Assembly (NCBI GenBank): GCA_032622095.1
Contig: CP136064.1
Location: 194,589,948 to 194,653,947, forward strand
DNA length: 64,000 nt
Source of the DNA: Siphonodentalium dalli
Lineage: Eukaryota; Mollusca; Scaphopoda; Gadilida; Siphonodentaliidae
Direction of reading: 5' to 3'
The translations under genes were made by a program, and so were the position numbers. Of the stretch, positions 20,449 through 34,139 are shown piece after piece. The notes under the pieces were generated by a model that made no database searches, had not been told where the DNA came from, and saw nothing but the letters and a program-made list of their open reading frames with translations. How positions within the stretch are numbered: position 1 is the stretch's first letter; each line of letters starts with the position of its first letter.

Positions 20449-21607
20449 CTGGAAGTAGAAGACGTTTTGATTAAGAAACAATAATGGGCGTGCTGAGGTC
20501 CATTTGATTAAGAAACAATAATGGACAGTTAGATAACTCCATGAGACCCTGATCGACAGGGCCTTATCTTTTTACCGCACATTTAAAACTGAAGTTACCC
20601 AATTACAAGACTTCAACACATGTTTTAGAGTACCGAATACATACTATATGATATAGCGTATATATAGATTATATATGTTAATTCTCTTAGTATTACGTGA
20701 ATGAAGGTAGCCATACATGATTGTATAACTATTAACCATAGGTACTACATCAAGTCCACCATAAATCATGGGACCGGACCAACATTAGAATCACAATCAG
20801 CAATATAATCAGCCACAATGGGCATAACTTAATCATAGATATGTTAGAACTATCCAGTGAAAAATATCTGCCATTATTACAATGCAGCCTTTAGTTGTGA
20901 TGATGCTCTTGACATTTGATACCCCTTTAATGAACAAAAAATAAAGGGTTTCGACGGTACTCAGGATACCATTAAGTCTAAAAAGGACCACACATAGTTC
21001 GAAGTCCGGGATCAATGTGATCACCCAACATAATCATGGTAGAGCCATTGTACTCCGTTTTACAGTGCGGCTATGAAAAACTTTGTGATGGTACTCTGGA
21101 TACCCGTAAATCGAATCGAATAAAAATAGTTAAATTATTTTGATTTAACAATAATTAGATGACATTAAATAAGTGAGTGATGGAAGGAAATGGTGGGAAG
21201 AGAAACAGCGAAATGTTCTTATACATTTTGGTTTAAAGTCACATGGCGGTTTGCGCTCTAAATATACCCAATAATAGTTGCTTTTAAATTGTTCCCAGAA
21301 TCGAATTTGTCGATAAATACTATCCTACTTTTCTACGAGCATTATATGTCCGACAAATATTTTCACGTCTGTGCGCAAAATCTTAAACAGCTGGAAAATA
21401 GCTGCGATCATGGTAATCATTTTTCAGATTACATGAAGCCGGTATATCAATATTTCGTCAACCTATGTTATACATCCATTATACCTAGACAAAATTTGGA
21501 AGCTTGTCTATTTAAGAACTATCTGGTATATAGAAAACATTATGATTATGGAAAAATGCATTTAGCATTATATGATTTTAGAAGGCTGTGACGTTTAATG
21601 AACATAC

Positions 21608-21773
21608 CTGGTCGGTGCTGGAGAAGACGACTAACTTTTTCAGAATGATCATCGTGGATGGTGAATTCGTCGGAAACTTTACGCTTCATAATTGTCTGAT
21701 GGCTTGCGAGTTGTTTGTCGTTGTTTGCTGCGAAATTAAGACTGAATGAAAGTCGTCGAGCATTGAGGGACAT
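21608..21773 (-). CDS. Forkhead gene copy 3, exon 1
   Basis: The same 55 residues as copy 2, ending in a phase-1 GTATGT donor. The intron (20449-21607) is 1159 bp, shorter than in B, E and F because about 400 bp next to exon 1 are deleted. Confidence 0.7.
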
Positions 21774-22105
21774 TTAAACAGATCTATTGTTTTTACAATG
21801 AGTTCTACTGACACCCATTTGGAAGCCCTCGAGAAAACCGCACGCGTCATTGTTAAAATAATATTGACCAATCGCGTTGCAGCAATGAAACCATGCCTTG
21901 TACCCACTAACGGAAAGTTCAACTCAATTAACGTAGTCAGTGATCACAACTAATTAGGAGACAAGTTTGGTGTACTGACCACGTGATTACTGAAGGGACG
22001 TAGACTAGTGAACATCGTTCCTGTGCAGTTTTCAGTCTGACTATGTGTTGACACTGTTGTTGCCGATTCGTGACAGGGTTCAACGGAGAAGCATCATGAG
22101 CTCTT
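21774..22105 (-). promoter_or_regulatory. Conserved upstream block of Fox copy 3
   Basis: As in unit B; CACGTG at 21980-21985. Confidence 0.4.
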
Positions 22106-25051
22106 TTTTTTCCGAAATTGAAATACTTTGAAAGACTAATTAATTATGACACTGATACTCTGGTTGTAGGCGGTTAATCAGCCTGCTGTGAAACGAACGC
22201 TGATAATTGCTGGTATTTTTTTCATTTTGTTTTGCCTGGTTAGCTGGAATTTGGCTTCGGAAATTCTGGATTATTTGGTGTTAAATCGAAAGGGGGATTT
22301 TTAAAGTCAATTAACAAGTAGTGCTAATGGTAAATTCTGAATGTCATCCCGTTTCAACTAATAAACGTAAATCAAACTGTGAACATGCATCGCATGATCT
22401 GGGCAGATTTATGGAAATTATTTTTTATTTTTCAACATGATTCGTCACATGACCTCGTCGTTTCTAAATTCTATTACTGAACAAATCTTTCTGTGGTATA
22501 TAAAGACCGCGTAGTCATTTTATATTAGTATGCCCAAACTTGAAAGAGCTGAGATCAAGATATATAAAGAAATATTACTATAAAAGACCCAATACATTGA
22601 AGCTAACGGACCTATTTAATAGCGGTAACAAACGAACGCTAACTAATCTTGCTCTAGTTATTAAGAAAGCCAAAACAATAACGAGGATCTCCTGAGGTAC
22701 ACCAAAAAACTACCAAAACATACCCAAACCCACTGATTACTGACCACATATCCCATATTATATTGTCGTATATTTATTCACTGCACGCATGCACAATTCA
22801 TAACTATTTTGAAATTGAACACTGCATATGTTCCACTCTATATGTCAAAACGACGACGAGTATATACCAATAAATTTAAAACTGAATTGAATAGAAGTAT
22901 TTCATATGACATGAAACACTCCCCATGGGGCGTGCATGGTGTAATAGCAATTACCCAATGCTAAAATTATTTATTTTTCATAAACTTGATATCCAAATAT
23001 GCAAACAATAGCGTTGTTGTTATAAATGAAATACATGGAGTGACTATTGTTGTCGGAGTGATTTCCCCATGTTTGTCACCAGATAATTCGTCCAGAATAA
23101 AGTAGTAAATATTCACATTTGCGCATAGTTCAAACGTTCATTGTGTTCTCTGAAATGGTACAATCAAAAGTTAGAATTTTTGTCAATCTTAGTTCATATA
23201 TAGCTATATTCTTCCACTGGAGATAGTGTTTGGATACTAACTTATCGACTTTGTTCACCGAAAGAAGTCCGTAATATGTATTTAACTCATTTATCGGTCG
23301 GTATTTCCCCACATGTCCAAACCGCGATACAAAATAATATACATATATGTACAAGAAAACCATAGTCAGAAATGGTAACGCCCACAAGATCATATTATTA
23401 GCCATAAATATATAAATTATAATATAAAATATATTGGTTACATTAATGCACCGCCTCAGAATTCCGTTAAAACAACTAATCCTTCAAATTATTACAAAAA
23501 ACTACGGCTTATTACTTCAGGTTTTTCATTCACCAAACCAGAAAGCTTCTAAAAGCGGATCAAAATTATGTTCCCGCCATAAAATCTCCAAGTGTGCATG
23601 GCCCAGCCATTGGTCATACCTAAACATCGAACGCAATTAACGCGGTCATAATAGTTACACACTGCAACTATAAGACATCCAGCGAATACACACCCCACGA
23701 AAACCCGAAATGTGTTGTCCTGCGAGATATCCCATCGCTATAGCTCAATTTGACTCGACCTGATTAGCCTTCCTACAATATCATAAAACAATAAAGCTTC
23801 TCAAATCATCGGCATAGTCAGTAGAACTTTCACGAACTTGGATATTCCAACTACAGCTTTTACCGGACTCGGGGTCGCAGTACAACATTAACGCGTCCCA
23901 AAATAACCGGAAAACAAAACAATTATCTATTTATAAAATCCCCATGGGACCACAGATTTCTAAAATTTGTAGAACAGTATACACCGGTGGCGTTAATAAC
24001 TAACTAGATATATTTAAAACCAGTTCATAGTACATTTAGTGTCATCTTTACCGATGTCCATTTGCATATATTTTTTTTCATGCTGTTTGTTCTGTGACAT
24101 AAAATATTGTTGTATATTGGCATGCAGTAATAAACTAACTACATAACAATTATAATTCTGCTAAATCAGCAGGACACGCATACATCACCACATGATCTGC
24201 TGCCCAGGGTCGGTGTTTATTAAGCTCCTAGGGTGTATACTGCCAGGCTGATCTGGCGATTTCATATGAGCTATGTGCTAACTTTGATTAACAATGAACT
24301 CGTTATATTGCATACTGGTTAGACGTTTTGCAGGATGTATGAATTCGCGGATGTCTCATTGTTGAAGTATGTAATTTTTATGACAGCGCTAATTGCATTT
24401 ATGACTAATACTATGATCTTGATGACGTTACCATTTCTGACTATGGTGTTCTTGTTGTTTCTTGTGACAGTGCGAGTGATTTGCTTGATTGAGCGCTGTT
24501 GGAAATGACACCTTTCTCTTTTGAGTAATTCCAGGTCTCCTATAGGGTGTCCGAGGATTACCTAATTACTTAATTTGTGTGGCCGTGCGACAATCAGTAT
24601 ATCAGTATATGTTGATTTACACAACTAACTACACACAAGCTACCAGATTATGTGATGGGATCAAGAACAGAAAAGTGGGAGAAGCAACAAAATCGATTAC
24701 CTGTTTAGATTTTTTGCCCCCCCCCCCGACTTAGTATTGTAAATACATAAGATACCATTTCTGATTATGGTGTTCTTGTTGTTTCTTGTGACAGTGTAAG
24801 CGATTTGCTTGATTGAGCGCTGTTGGAAATGACACCTTTCTATTGTGAGTAATTTCATGTCTGCAATAGGGTGTCCAATGATTAGCTAATTACTTAATTG
24901 GTGTGATCGTGCGACAATCAATATACCATTATATGCTGATTTACACAACTAATTAAACACAAGCTACCAGATTGTATGTTTACAGCACAAAATGAACAAA
25001 CATTGAATGCACGTTTCGTAGATGTATGGTCATGTATGCTTACATAAATTA
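22106..25051. other. Unit C spacer
   Basis: Nearly identical to 29909-32851 of unit D. No retro-insertion at the unit B site (12239 equivalent). Contains the internal tandem duplication at about 24422-24975. No gene seen. Confidence 0.5.
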
Positions 25052-25225
25052 GTGTCAATTTTTTTTTATTTCCAAATCCAAAAAATAACATAATATACAG
25101 ATGACGCAGTCATATATACAAAAGTAGAAGAGTTAATGTATGGAAACGAGGATCAGACAACAAGCCCGAGGGCTTATATATGAAGTCTTCTCCTCTTTGG
25201 CGACATTCCCCATTCCCCAATAAGT
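25052..25225 (-). mobile_element. 3' end of a non-LTR element, unit C copy
   Basis: Same insertion as 14706-14890. Confidence 0.65.
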
Positions 25226-25357
25226 GAGGGAGGGGTATCGATCAGACGGGAAGACATTGAAATAATGGTTTTTATGAGAAATGGAGATATATAGCTAAAT
25301 TTGAGTCAGGGTTGGAAAAACAGGGAGAAGATAGTGTTGTGGATGGCAGAAGGCAGG

Positions 25358-25370
<13 letters not shown>

Positions 25371-25414
<44 letters not shown>
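25371..25414. repeat. (GA)n microsatellite, unit C
   Basis: About 22 GA repeats. Confidence 0.9.
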
Positions 25415-25417
<3 letters not shown>

Positions 25418-25833
25418 GAGAAAGTAGAAGACAGGAGGATGAGAGATGTTACCTGTAGGGCGGGTTAACGGAAATTTTTGACGGTTCTCGCGGGTAGTTC
25501 TACGGTAAAGGGGCCAAACCATGTCTTGATGAACTTTTTATCTCTACAACAAACATCATACCTATAGTAGAAATCCGCGGGACGGTAATGATATTTAATA
25601 AACGTACGCTGATGGGTGGGCTTACTTTTGGTTTTCTCTATCAATCGATTTTCATCGCAAACTGTTCAGCTCTAGTCAGATGAATGAACTTAGTAATTAG
25701 ATGCATCAATCTTCCACCTTCATCTTGAAACTTCATAAAAATAGCATCAAATGCCCGCGTGACGGTAATGACGGGGGTACGGGGATGTCGATTATTGAAC
25801 CAGCAAAACAAAAATTGCATATATCATTGGAAC

Positions 25834-26283
25834 ATCTTGGTGTTGCAAGATGCGTTTATGGAAGATGTGCAGGGTATGAAGAACAATAAGAGCGGTCAGC
25901 GTAAGTTACTTCAAACAGTTCGATTATCTATTCTGAAAAGATATAGATGCGTTAGCGGTTTCAGGCGTGAGGCAGGTGTTGGAAAGAAATGTATGCAAAA
26001 CCTACACAAGAAAAAGTCCAGATTAGTCGAAAAAAGTAGACTCATGAAGACTGCGATAATGGAATTCTTATATCGTGATGACAATACAAGAATTTCAGCA
26101 GCAAAGAAGGACAAAAAGCATGGCCATCAAAAACGTTTCCTCTTGTCATCTTTACGTGTCTTACACAGGAAGTATCTTTCAGAAAGTAGTTAGCCTGCGT
26201 CGTACAGTTTTTTCTGCCGAAACAGACCTTCGCATGTTATAATACCAACACTTCGAGATAGATATGTGTGCCTATGTAGATAC
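25834..26283 (+). pseudogene. Coiled-coil gene relic, unit C fragment
   Basis: Only the 3' part of the relic (FMEDVQGMKN... to ...HRKYLSESS and a little beyond). It starts at a deletion junction near 25834-25836 that joins the spacer equivalent of 33670 directly to the equivalent of 38519. The direct repeats, the foldback element and the 5' half of the relic are missing from this unit. Confidence 0.6.
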
Positions 26284-26598
26284 TGTGAGAACATCATTTA
26301 TATCGATCACGTTATCGTTACTAAGTGCTTGGAAATGTTATATTGTGCTGACTCAATGTGCTGCATGGTCTAGTCTCAAATTATCGGCAGATCGCACAGC
26401 GTTTCTTTTCAACAACTATATACGCGTATTTATGTTACAGTCTGGGCACAATTTGTTCTATATAAGATGTCAAACAATGATTGGATCAATTTGTTTTATG
26501 GTGCAGCTGGACATTTCAAGGTGGAGACCCCCTAGCCACGTCCCTGGGCTGGAGATGACGAGTTCTGACTATTGATACTCGAAGAAAGTGTATGATCA

Positions 26599-26604
26599 TT
26601 TATT
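26599..26604 (-). terminator. Poly(A) signal of Fox copy 4
   Basis: AATAAA, same place as in the other units. Confidence 0.5.
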
Positions 26605-26834
26605 AATCTCAACAAAAACAATTTTATACAACAGTATAATTAGCACAGTTATCTAATGACACGACTGTAAGCAGAAAATGATTCGGGTAATATATACAAT
26701 TGACGAATCAAGAAATCTACATGCTAGTAAATACAATTACACCTGTCATCGTAACTATAACAACGTAATAAATAGCAACAAACAGATATTCCATAAAAGG
26801 CGAATATGAATTTCAAGAGAAAGTATGCTCTTTC

Positions 26835-26926
26835 AGCTTTTCTGCAATGAATCTAAACCAATATTCTTAGTTGTCAATAATGGTTAACAACTAAGAATAT
26901 TGGTTTAGATTCATTGCAGAAAAGCT
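26835..26926 (-). repeat. Perfect 40-bp inverted repeat in the 3' UTR of Fox copy 4
   Basis: Arms 26835-26874 and 26887-26926, identical to unit C. Confidence 0.85.
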
Positions 26927-27007
26927 AATATATTTGATATGACATGATTTTGATATGTCGTGTTGTATATGTGGCAATTATGGAATATCATACAACAATA
27001 ACATGAT

Positions 27008-28251
27008 TCATGAATACTTAACAGAATTTAAGCAATAAGGTGACTGAATATCACTGGAATGAGCACTATCAACATATAGTTCGTTGGGAGGCGATTGGAA
27101 CGACGGCGCCGACACTGGGGATTCCATAACAGGAGGAGTGCTGGTGTAGTATGGAGAACCGAAGTGGTATGGACGTTGATATCCGTGTCCATACTGCTGG
27201 TAACCGCTGAAGCTGTATGTGGGATTGAACTGATAAGGCACTGACGAGTAACTGTATGTATTTGTAGGGTGAGAACACTGTTCGTATTTAGAGCTTGACT
27301 GCGGTTGAACATAAGCTGATGCGTCGACTGGTTGAATCGTACGTAGTGGCGAACTGCTCGGAAGATCACTGATATACGATGAGTCCAATTTATAGTCAGT
27401 GAGCCGTCTTTTGACATCGAACTCTGGACTGGAATCGAACACTGTCTCATAACCACTATCCACACTAATGTTTGGTGACGAGTAACTAACAGGACTTGTT
27501 GAAGCACACGGGGACATAACCGGGGAGTCGGATGGCGAAGAAGGATCACTGGCGACGAATGGTTGAACTGGTGACGCAATTGACGGGAGCCGGTCGGTAA
27601 ACTGCTGCTCGATCGTTGTTGGTTTAACTGACGTCGCGGTGCCGTCACGTGGTGATAGATCGCAGATCTGTCTCTCGAAGACTTTTCTCGGATCAGCTGA
27701 CATGTAGAGCTGGTGCTTGAATGTCTCCATCCTATGTAACAACGCAGCGGATACACGGTCCCAGAACTGGCCGGCGTTCACTCGATAGTAGCCCCAACGC
27801 AGGGTGTTTGTGCCGCTCTCTCGGTCGACGTTAGATCGATAGTCTCCCTTGGCGAATGTGGGAAGGCTGCTGGGGACGATGGTCCAGAGGAATGTAGCTC
27901 TGCCGAGAGGTCCGGACTGGGGCTGACCGCGACCGACGCCGATCTTGGTGAAGCATTTGGTTTTGGAGAGGCTATGTCTGACGGCGTTCTTCCAGTGTTC
28001 TCTCGTCGAATGTCGGAAGAACGAGAAGCGATGCTTGATGTAGCGGTAGATCTCGGTGATTGGCAAGCAGAAGTTTGGAGATCTCAGTACGGCGATGTAG
28101 ATGAGTTCGGTGTAGGAGTAGTTGGGCTTGACGTTGATATCATCGCTGACGTCAAGGCGTTCGTAGAGGGCGATGAAGTTGTCCACGACTTTGCGGAGAT
28201 CTATGTCGGCTTCTTGTGAAATTTGAGTCTGCGTTTGTTGTTCGTAGGCCC
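27008..28251 (-). CDS. Divergent forkhead transcription factor, copy 4, exon 2
   Basis: Intact, with a protein identical to copy 3. The DNA also appears identical over exon 2, in line with a very recent duplication of the whole 7.8-kb block (or a collapsed or duplicated assembly). Same acceptor (CAG then GG) and TGA stop. Confidence 0.86.
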
Positions 28252-29410
28252 CTGGAAGTAGAAGACGTTTTGATTAAGAAACAATAATGGGCGTGCTGAG
28301 GTCCATTTGATTAAGAAACAATAATGGACAGTTAGATAACTCCATGAGACCCTGATCGACAGGGCCTTATCTTTTTACCGCACATTTAAAACTGAAGTTA
28401 CCCAATTACAAGACTTCAACACATGTTTTAGAGTACCGAATACATACTATATGATATAGCGTATATATAGATTATATATGTTAATTCTCTTAGTATTACG
28501 TGAATGAAGGTAGCCATACATGATTGTATAACTATTAACCATAGGTACTACATCAAGTCCACCATAAATCATGGGACCGGACCAACATTAGAATCACAAT
28601 CAGCAATATAATCAGCCACAATGGGCATAACTTAATCATAGATATGTTAGAACTATCCAGTGAAAAATATCTGCCATTATTACAATGCAGCCTTTAGTTG
28701 TGATGATGCTCTTGACATTTGATACCCCTTTAATGAACAAAAAATAAAGGGTTTCGACGGTACTCAGGATACCATTAAGTCTAAAAAGGACCACACATAG
28801 TTCGAAGTCCGGGATCAATGTGATCACCCAACATAATCATGGTAGAGCCATTGTACTCCGTTTTACAGTGCGGCTATGAAAAACTTTGTGATGGTACTCT
28901 GGATACCCGTAAATCGAATCGAATAAAAATAGTTAAATTATTTTGATTTAACAATAATTAGATGACATTAAATAAGTGAGTGATGGAAGGAAATGGTGGG
29001 AAGAGAAACAGCGAAATGTTCTTATACATTTTGGTTTAAAGTCACATGGCGGTTTGCGCTCTAAATATACCCAATAATAGTTGCTTTTAAATTGTTCCCA
29101 GAATCGAATTTGTCGATAAATACTATCCTACTTTTCTACGAGCATTATATGTCCGACAAATATTTTCACGTCTGTGCGCAAAATCTTAAACAGCTGGAAA
29201 ATAGCTGCGATCATGGTAATCATTTTTCAGATTACATGAAGCCGGTATATCAATATTTCGTCAACCTATGTTATACATCCATTATACCTAGACAAAATTT
29301 GGAAGCTTGTCTATTTAAGAACTATCTGGTATATAGAAAACATTATGATTATGGAAAAATGCATTTAGCATTATATGATTTTAGAAGGCTGTGACGTTTA
29401 ATGAACATAC

Positions 29411-29576
29411 CTGGTCGGTGCTGGAGAAGACGACTAACTTTTTCAGAATGATCATCGTGGATGGTGAATTCGTCGGAAACTTTACGCTTCATAATTGTCT
29501 GATGGCTTGCGAGTTGTTTGTCGTTGTTTGCTGCGAAATTAAGACTGAATGAAAGTCGTCGAGCATTGAGGGACAT
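29411..29576 (-). CDS. Forkhead gene copy 4, exon 1
   Basis: The same 55 residues and phase-1 donor as copy 3; the 1159-bp intron (28252-29410) carries the same internal deletion. Confidence 0.7.
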
Positions 29577-29908
29577 TTAAACAGATCTATTGTTTTTACA
29601 ATGAGTTCTACTGACACCCATTTGGAAGCCCTCGAGAAAACCGCACGCGTCATTGTTAAAATAATATTGACCAATCGCGTTGCAGCAATGAAACCATGCC
29701 TTGTACCCACTAACGGAAAGTTCAACTCAATTAACGTAGTCAGTGATCACAACTAATTAGGAGACAAGTTTGGTGTACTGACCACGTGATTACTGAAGGG
29801 ACGTAGACTAGTGAACATCGTTCCTGTGCAGTTTTCAGTCTGACTATGTGTTGACACTGTTGTTGCCGATTCGTGACAGGGTTCAACGGAGAAGCATCAT
29901 GAGCTCTT
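29577..29908 (-). promoter_or_regulatory. Conserved upstream block of Fox copy 4
   Basis: As in unit C; CACGTG at 29783-29788. Confidence 0.4.
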
Positions 29909-32851
29909 TTTTTTTCCGAAATTGAAATACTTTGAAAGACTAATTAATTATGACACTGATACTCTGGTTGTAGGCGGTTAATCAGCCTGCTGTGAAACGA
30001 ACGCTGATAATTGCTGGTATTTTTTTCATTTTGTTTTGCCTGGTTAGCTGGAATTTGGCTTCGGAAATTCTGGATTATTTGGTGTTAAATCGAAAGGGGG
30101 ATTTTTAAAGTCAGTTAACAAGTAGTGCTAATGGTAAATTCTGAATGTCATCCCGTTTCAACTAATAAACGTAAATCAAACTGTGAACATGCATCGCATG
30201 ATCTGGGCAGATTTATGGAAATTATTTTTTATTTTTCAACATGATTCGTCACATGACCTCGTCGTTTCTAAATTCTATTACTGAACAAATCTTTCTGTGG
30301 TATATAAAGACCGCGTAGTCATTTTATATTAGTATGCCCAAACTTGAAAGAGCTGAGATCAAGATATATAAAGAAATATTACTATAAAAGACCCAATACA
30401 TTGAAGCTAACGGACCTATTTAATAGCGGTAACAAACGAACGCTAACTAATCTTGCTCTAGTTATTAAGAAAGCCAAAACAATAACGAGGATCTCCTGAG
30501 GTACACCAAAAAACTACCAAAACATACCCAAACCCACTGATTACTGACCACATATCCCATATTATATTGTCGTATATTTATTCACTGCACGCATGCACAA
30601 TTCATAACTATTTTGAAATTGAACACTGCATATGTTCCACTCTATATGTCAAAACGACGACGAGTATATACCAATAAATTTAAAACTGAATTGAATAGAA
30701 GTATTTCATATGACATGAAACACTCCCCATGGGGCGTGCATGGTGTAATAGCAATTACCCAATGCTAAAATTATTTATTTTTCATAAACTTGATATCCAA
30801 ATATGCAAACAATAGCGTTGTTGTTATAAATGAAATACATGGAGTGACTATTGTTGTCGGAGTGATTTCCCCATGTTTGTCACCAGATAATTCGTCCAGA
30901 ATAAAGTAGTAAATATTCACATTTGCGCATAGTTCAAACGTTCATTGTGTTCTCTGAAATGGTACAATCAAAAGTTAGAATTTTTGTCAATCTTAGTTCA
31001 TATATAGCTATATTCTTCCACTGGAGATAGTGTTTGGATACTAACTTATCGACTTTGTTCACCGAAAGAAGTCCGTAATATGTATTTAACTCATTTATCG
31101 GTCGGTATTTCCCCACATGTCCAAACCGCGATACAAAATAATATACATATATGTACAAGAAAACCATAGTCAGAAATGGTAACGCCCACAAGATCATATT
31201 ATTAGCCATAAATATATAAATTATAATATAAAATATATTGGTTACATTAATGCACCGCCTCAGAATTCCGTTAAAACAACTAATCCTTCAAATTATTACA
31301 AAAAACTACGGCTTATTACTTCAGGTTTTTCATTCACCAAACCAGAAAGCTTCTAAAAGCGGATCAAAATTATGTTCCCGCCATAAAATCTCCAAGTGTG
31401 CATGGCCCAGCCATTGGTCATACCTAAACATCGAACGCAATTAACGCGGTCATAATAGTTACACACTGCAACTATAAGACATCCAGCGAATACACACCCC
31501 ACGAAAACCCGAAATGTGTTGTCCTGCGAGATATCCCATCGCTATAGCTCAATTTGACTCGACCTGATTAGCCTTCCTACAATATCATAAAACAATAAAG
31601 CTTCTCAAATCATCGGCATAGTCAGTAGAACTTTCACGAACTTGGATATTCCAACTACAGCTTTTACCGGACTCGGGGTCGCAGTACAACATTAACGCGT
31701 CCCAAAATAACCGGAAAACAAAACAATTATCTATTTATAAAATCCCCATGGGACCACAGATTTCTAAAATTTGTAGAACAGTATACACCGGTGGCGTTAA
31801 TAACTAACTAGATATATTTAAAACCAGTTCATAGTACATTTAGTGTCATCTTTACCGATGTCCATTTGCATATATTTTTTTTCATGCTGTTTGTTCTGTG
31901 ACATAAAATATTGTTGTATATTGGCATGCAGTAATAAACTAACTACATAACAATTATAATTCTGCTAAATCAGCAGGACACGCATACATCACCACATGAT
32001 CTGCTGCCCAGGGTCGGTGTTTATTAAGCTCCTAGGGTGTATACTGCCAGGCTGATCTGGCGATTTCATATGAGCTATGTGCTAACTTTGATTAACAATG
32101 AACTCGTTATATTGCATACTGGTTAGACGTTTTGCAGGATGTATGAATTCGCGGATGTCTCATTGTTGAAGTATGTAATTTTTATGACAGCGCTAATTGC
32201 ATTTATGACTAATACTATGATCTTGATGACGTTACCATTTCTGACTATGGTGTTCTTGTTGTTTCTTGTGACAGTGCGAGTGATTTGCTTGATTGAGCGC
32301 TGTTGGAAATGACACCTTTCTCTTTTGAGTAATTCCAGGTCTCCTATAGGGTGTCCGAGGATTACCTAATTACTTAATTTGTGTGGCCGTGCGACAATCA
32401 GTATATCAGTATATGTTGATTTACACAACTAACTACACACAAGCTACCAGATTATGTGATGGGATCAAGAACAGAAAAGTGGGAGAAGCAACAAAATCGA
32501 TTACCTGTTTAGATTTTTTGCCCCCCCCGACTTAGTATTGTAAATACATAAGATACCATTTCTGATTATGGTGTTCTTGTTGTTTCTTGTGACAGTGTAA
32601 GCGATTTGCTTGATTGAGCGCTGTTGGAAATGACACCTTTCTATTGTGAGTAATTTCATGTCTTCAATAGGGTGTCCAATGATTAGCTAATTACTTAATT
32701 GGTGTGATCGTGCGACAATCAATATACCATTATATGCTGATTTACACAACTAATTAAACACAAGCTACCAGATTGTATGTTTACAGCACAAAATGAACAA
32801 ACATTGAATGCACGTTTCGTAGATGTATGGTCATGTATGCTTACATAAATT
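29909..32851. other. Unit D spacer
   Basis: Nearly identical to unit C. The internal tandem duplication lies at about 32225-32775. No gene seen. Confidence 0.5.
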
Positions 32852-33030
32852 AGTGTCAATTTTTTTTTATTTCCAAATCCAAAAAATAACATAATATACA
32901 GATGACGCAGTCATATATACAAAAGTAGAAGAGTTAATGTATGGAAACGAGGATCAGACAACAAGCCCGAGGGCTTATATATGAAGTCTTCTCCTCTTTG
33001 GCGACATTCCCCATTCCCCAATAAGTGAGG
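32852..33030 (-). mobile_element. 3' end of a non-LTR element, unit D copy
   Basis: Same insertion as 14706-14890. Confidence 0.65.
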
Positions 33031-33158
33031 GAGGGGTATCGATCAGACGGGAAGACATTGAAATAATGGTTTTTATGAGAAATGGAGATATATAGCTAAA
33101 TTTGAGTCAGGGTTGGAAAAACAGGGAGAAGATAGTGTTGTGGATGGCAGAAGGCAGG

Positions 33159-33160
<2 letters not shown>

Positions 33161-33246
<86 letters not shown>
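33161..33246. repeat. (GA)n microsatellite, unit D
   Basis: About 43 GA repeats, the longest of the array and the main length difference from unit C. Confidence 0.9.
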
Positions 33247-33248
<2 letters not shown>

Positions 33249-33837
33249 GAGAAAGTAGAAGACAGGAGGATGAGAGATGTTACCTGTAGGGCGGGTTAAC
33301 GGAAATTTTTGACGGTTCTCGCGGGTAGTTCTACGGTAAAGGGGCCAAACCATGTCTTGATGAACTTTTTATCTCTACAACAAACATCATACCTATAGTA
33401 GAAATCCGCGGGACGGTAATGATATTTAATAAACGTACGCTGATGGGTGGGCTTACTTTTGGTTTTCTCTATCAATCGATTTTCATCGCAAACTGTTCAG
33501 CTCTAGTCAGATGAATGAACTTAGTAATTAGATGCATCAATCTTCCACCTTCATCTTGAAACTTCATAAAAATAGCATCAAATGCCCGCGTGACGGTAAT
33601 GACGGGGGTACGGGGATGTCGATTATTGAACCAGCAAAACAAAAATTGCATATATCATTGGAACATCTCCTGAATACGGGACATGAAGATCACTCCATTG
33701 TATCCGGAAATGTATTTTCTAACCAATAAAACAATCTCACTTCTTATAATTTCGCTTTAAAAAAATCTCATTTTAGTGATTATGGGTTATTTTACCCCCA
33801 AATCAGATTACGTTTCTGGATATCGCGGGAATTATTT

Positions 33838-34139
33838 ACAGGCAAAAAACCAAAAAGCATCACATTTAAATGATCTGGAGTAGATATGGTCTACTTGTAA
33901 TGGATAATAAAATTATGTATCCGTTATTAAAACAGTGAAAAGTAATTGTTTATTGAATAAAAATAATATAATGGGCGCCCGGTGAATCGAACCCTTTTCT
34001 CTTTAAAAAAAATGACAATATCTACATTTATACCACTAGACCACGGGAGCTTCTATATTTTTTGACTAAATAATAAGCTATATGAGTTATTGGTTTCATT
34101 TCAAATTATGTACCCTGAATTCATTGCAGACACCCCCCA
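33838..34139 (-). repeat. First tRNA-like direct repeat, unit D
   Basis: Equivalent of 15632-15930. Its partner lies at about 36700-36920; the distance is larger because of the retroelement and because about 750 bp are present here that unit B lacks. Confidence 0.4.

Noticed and set aside
33096-33353. 85-codon frame of alternating Leu-Ser
   Set aside because: Translation of the GA microsatellite.
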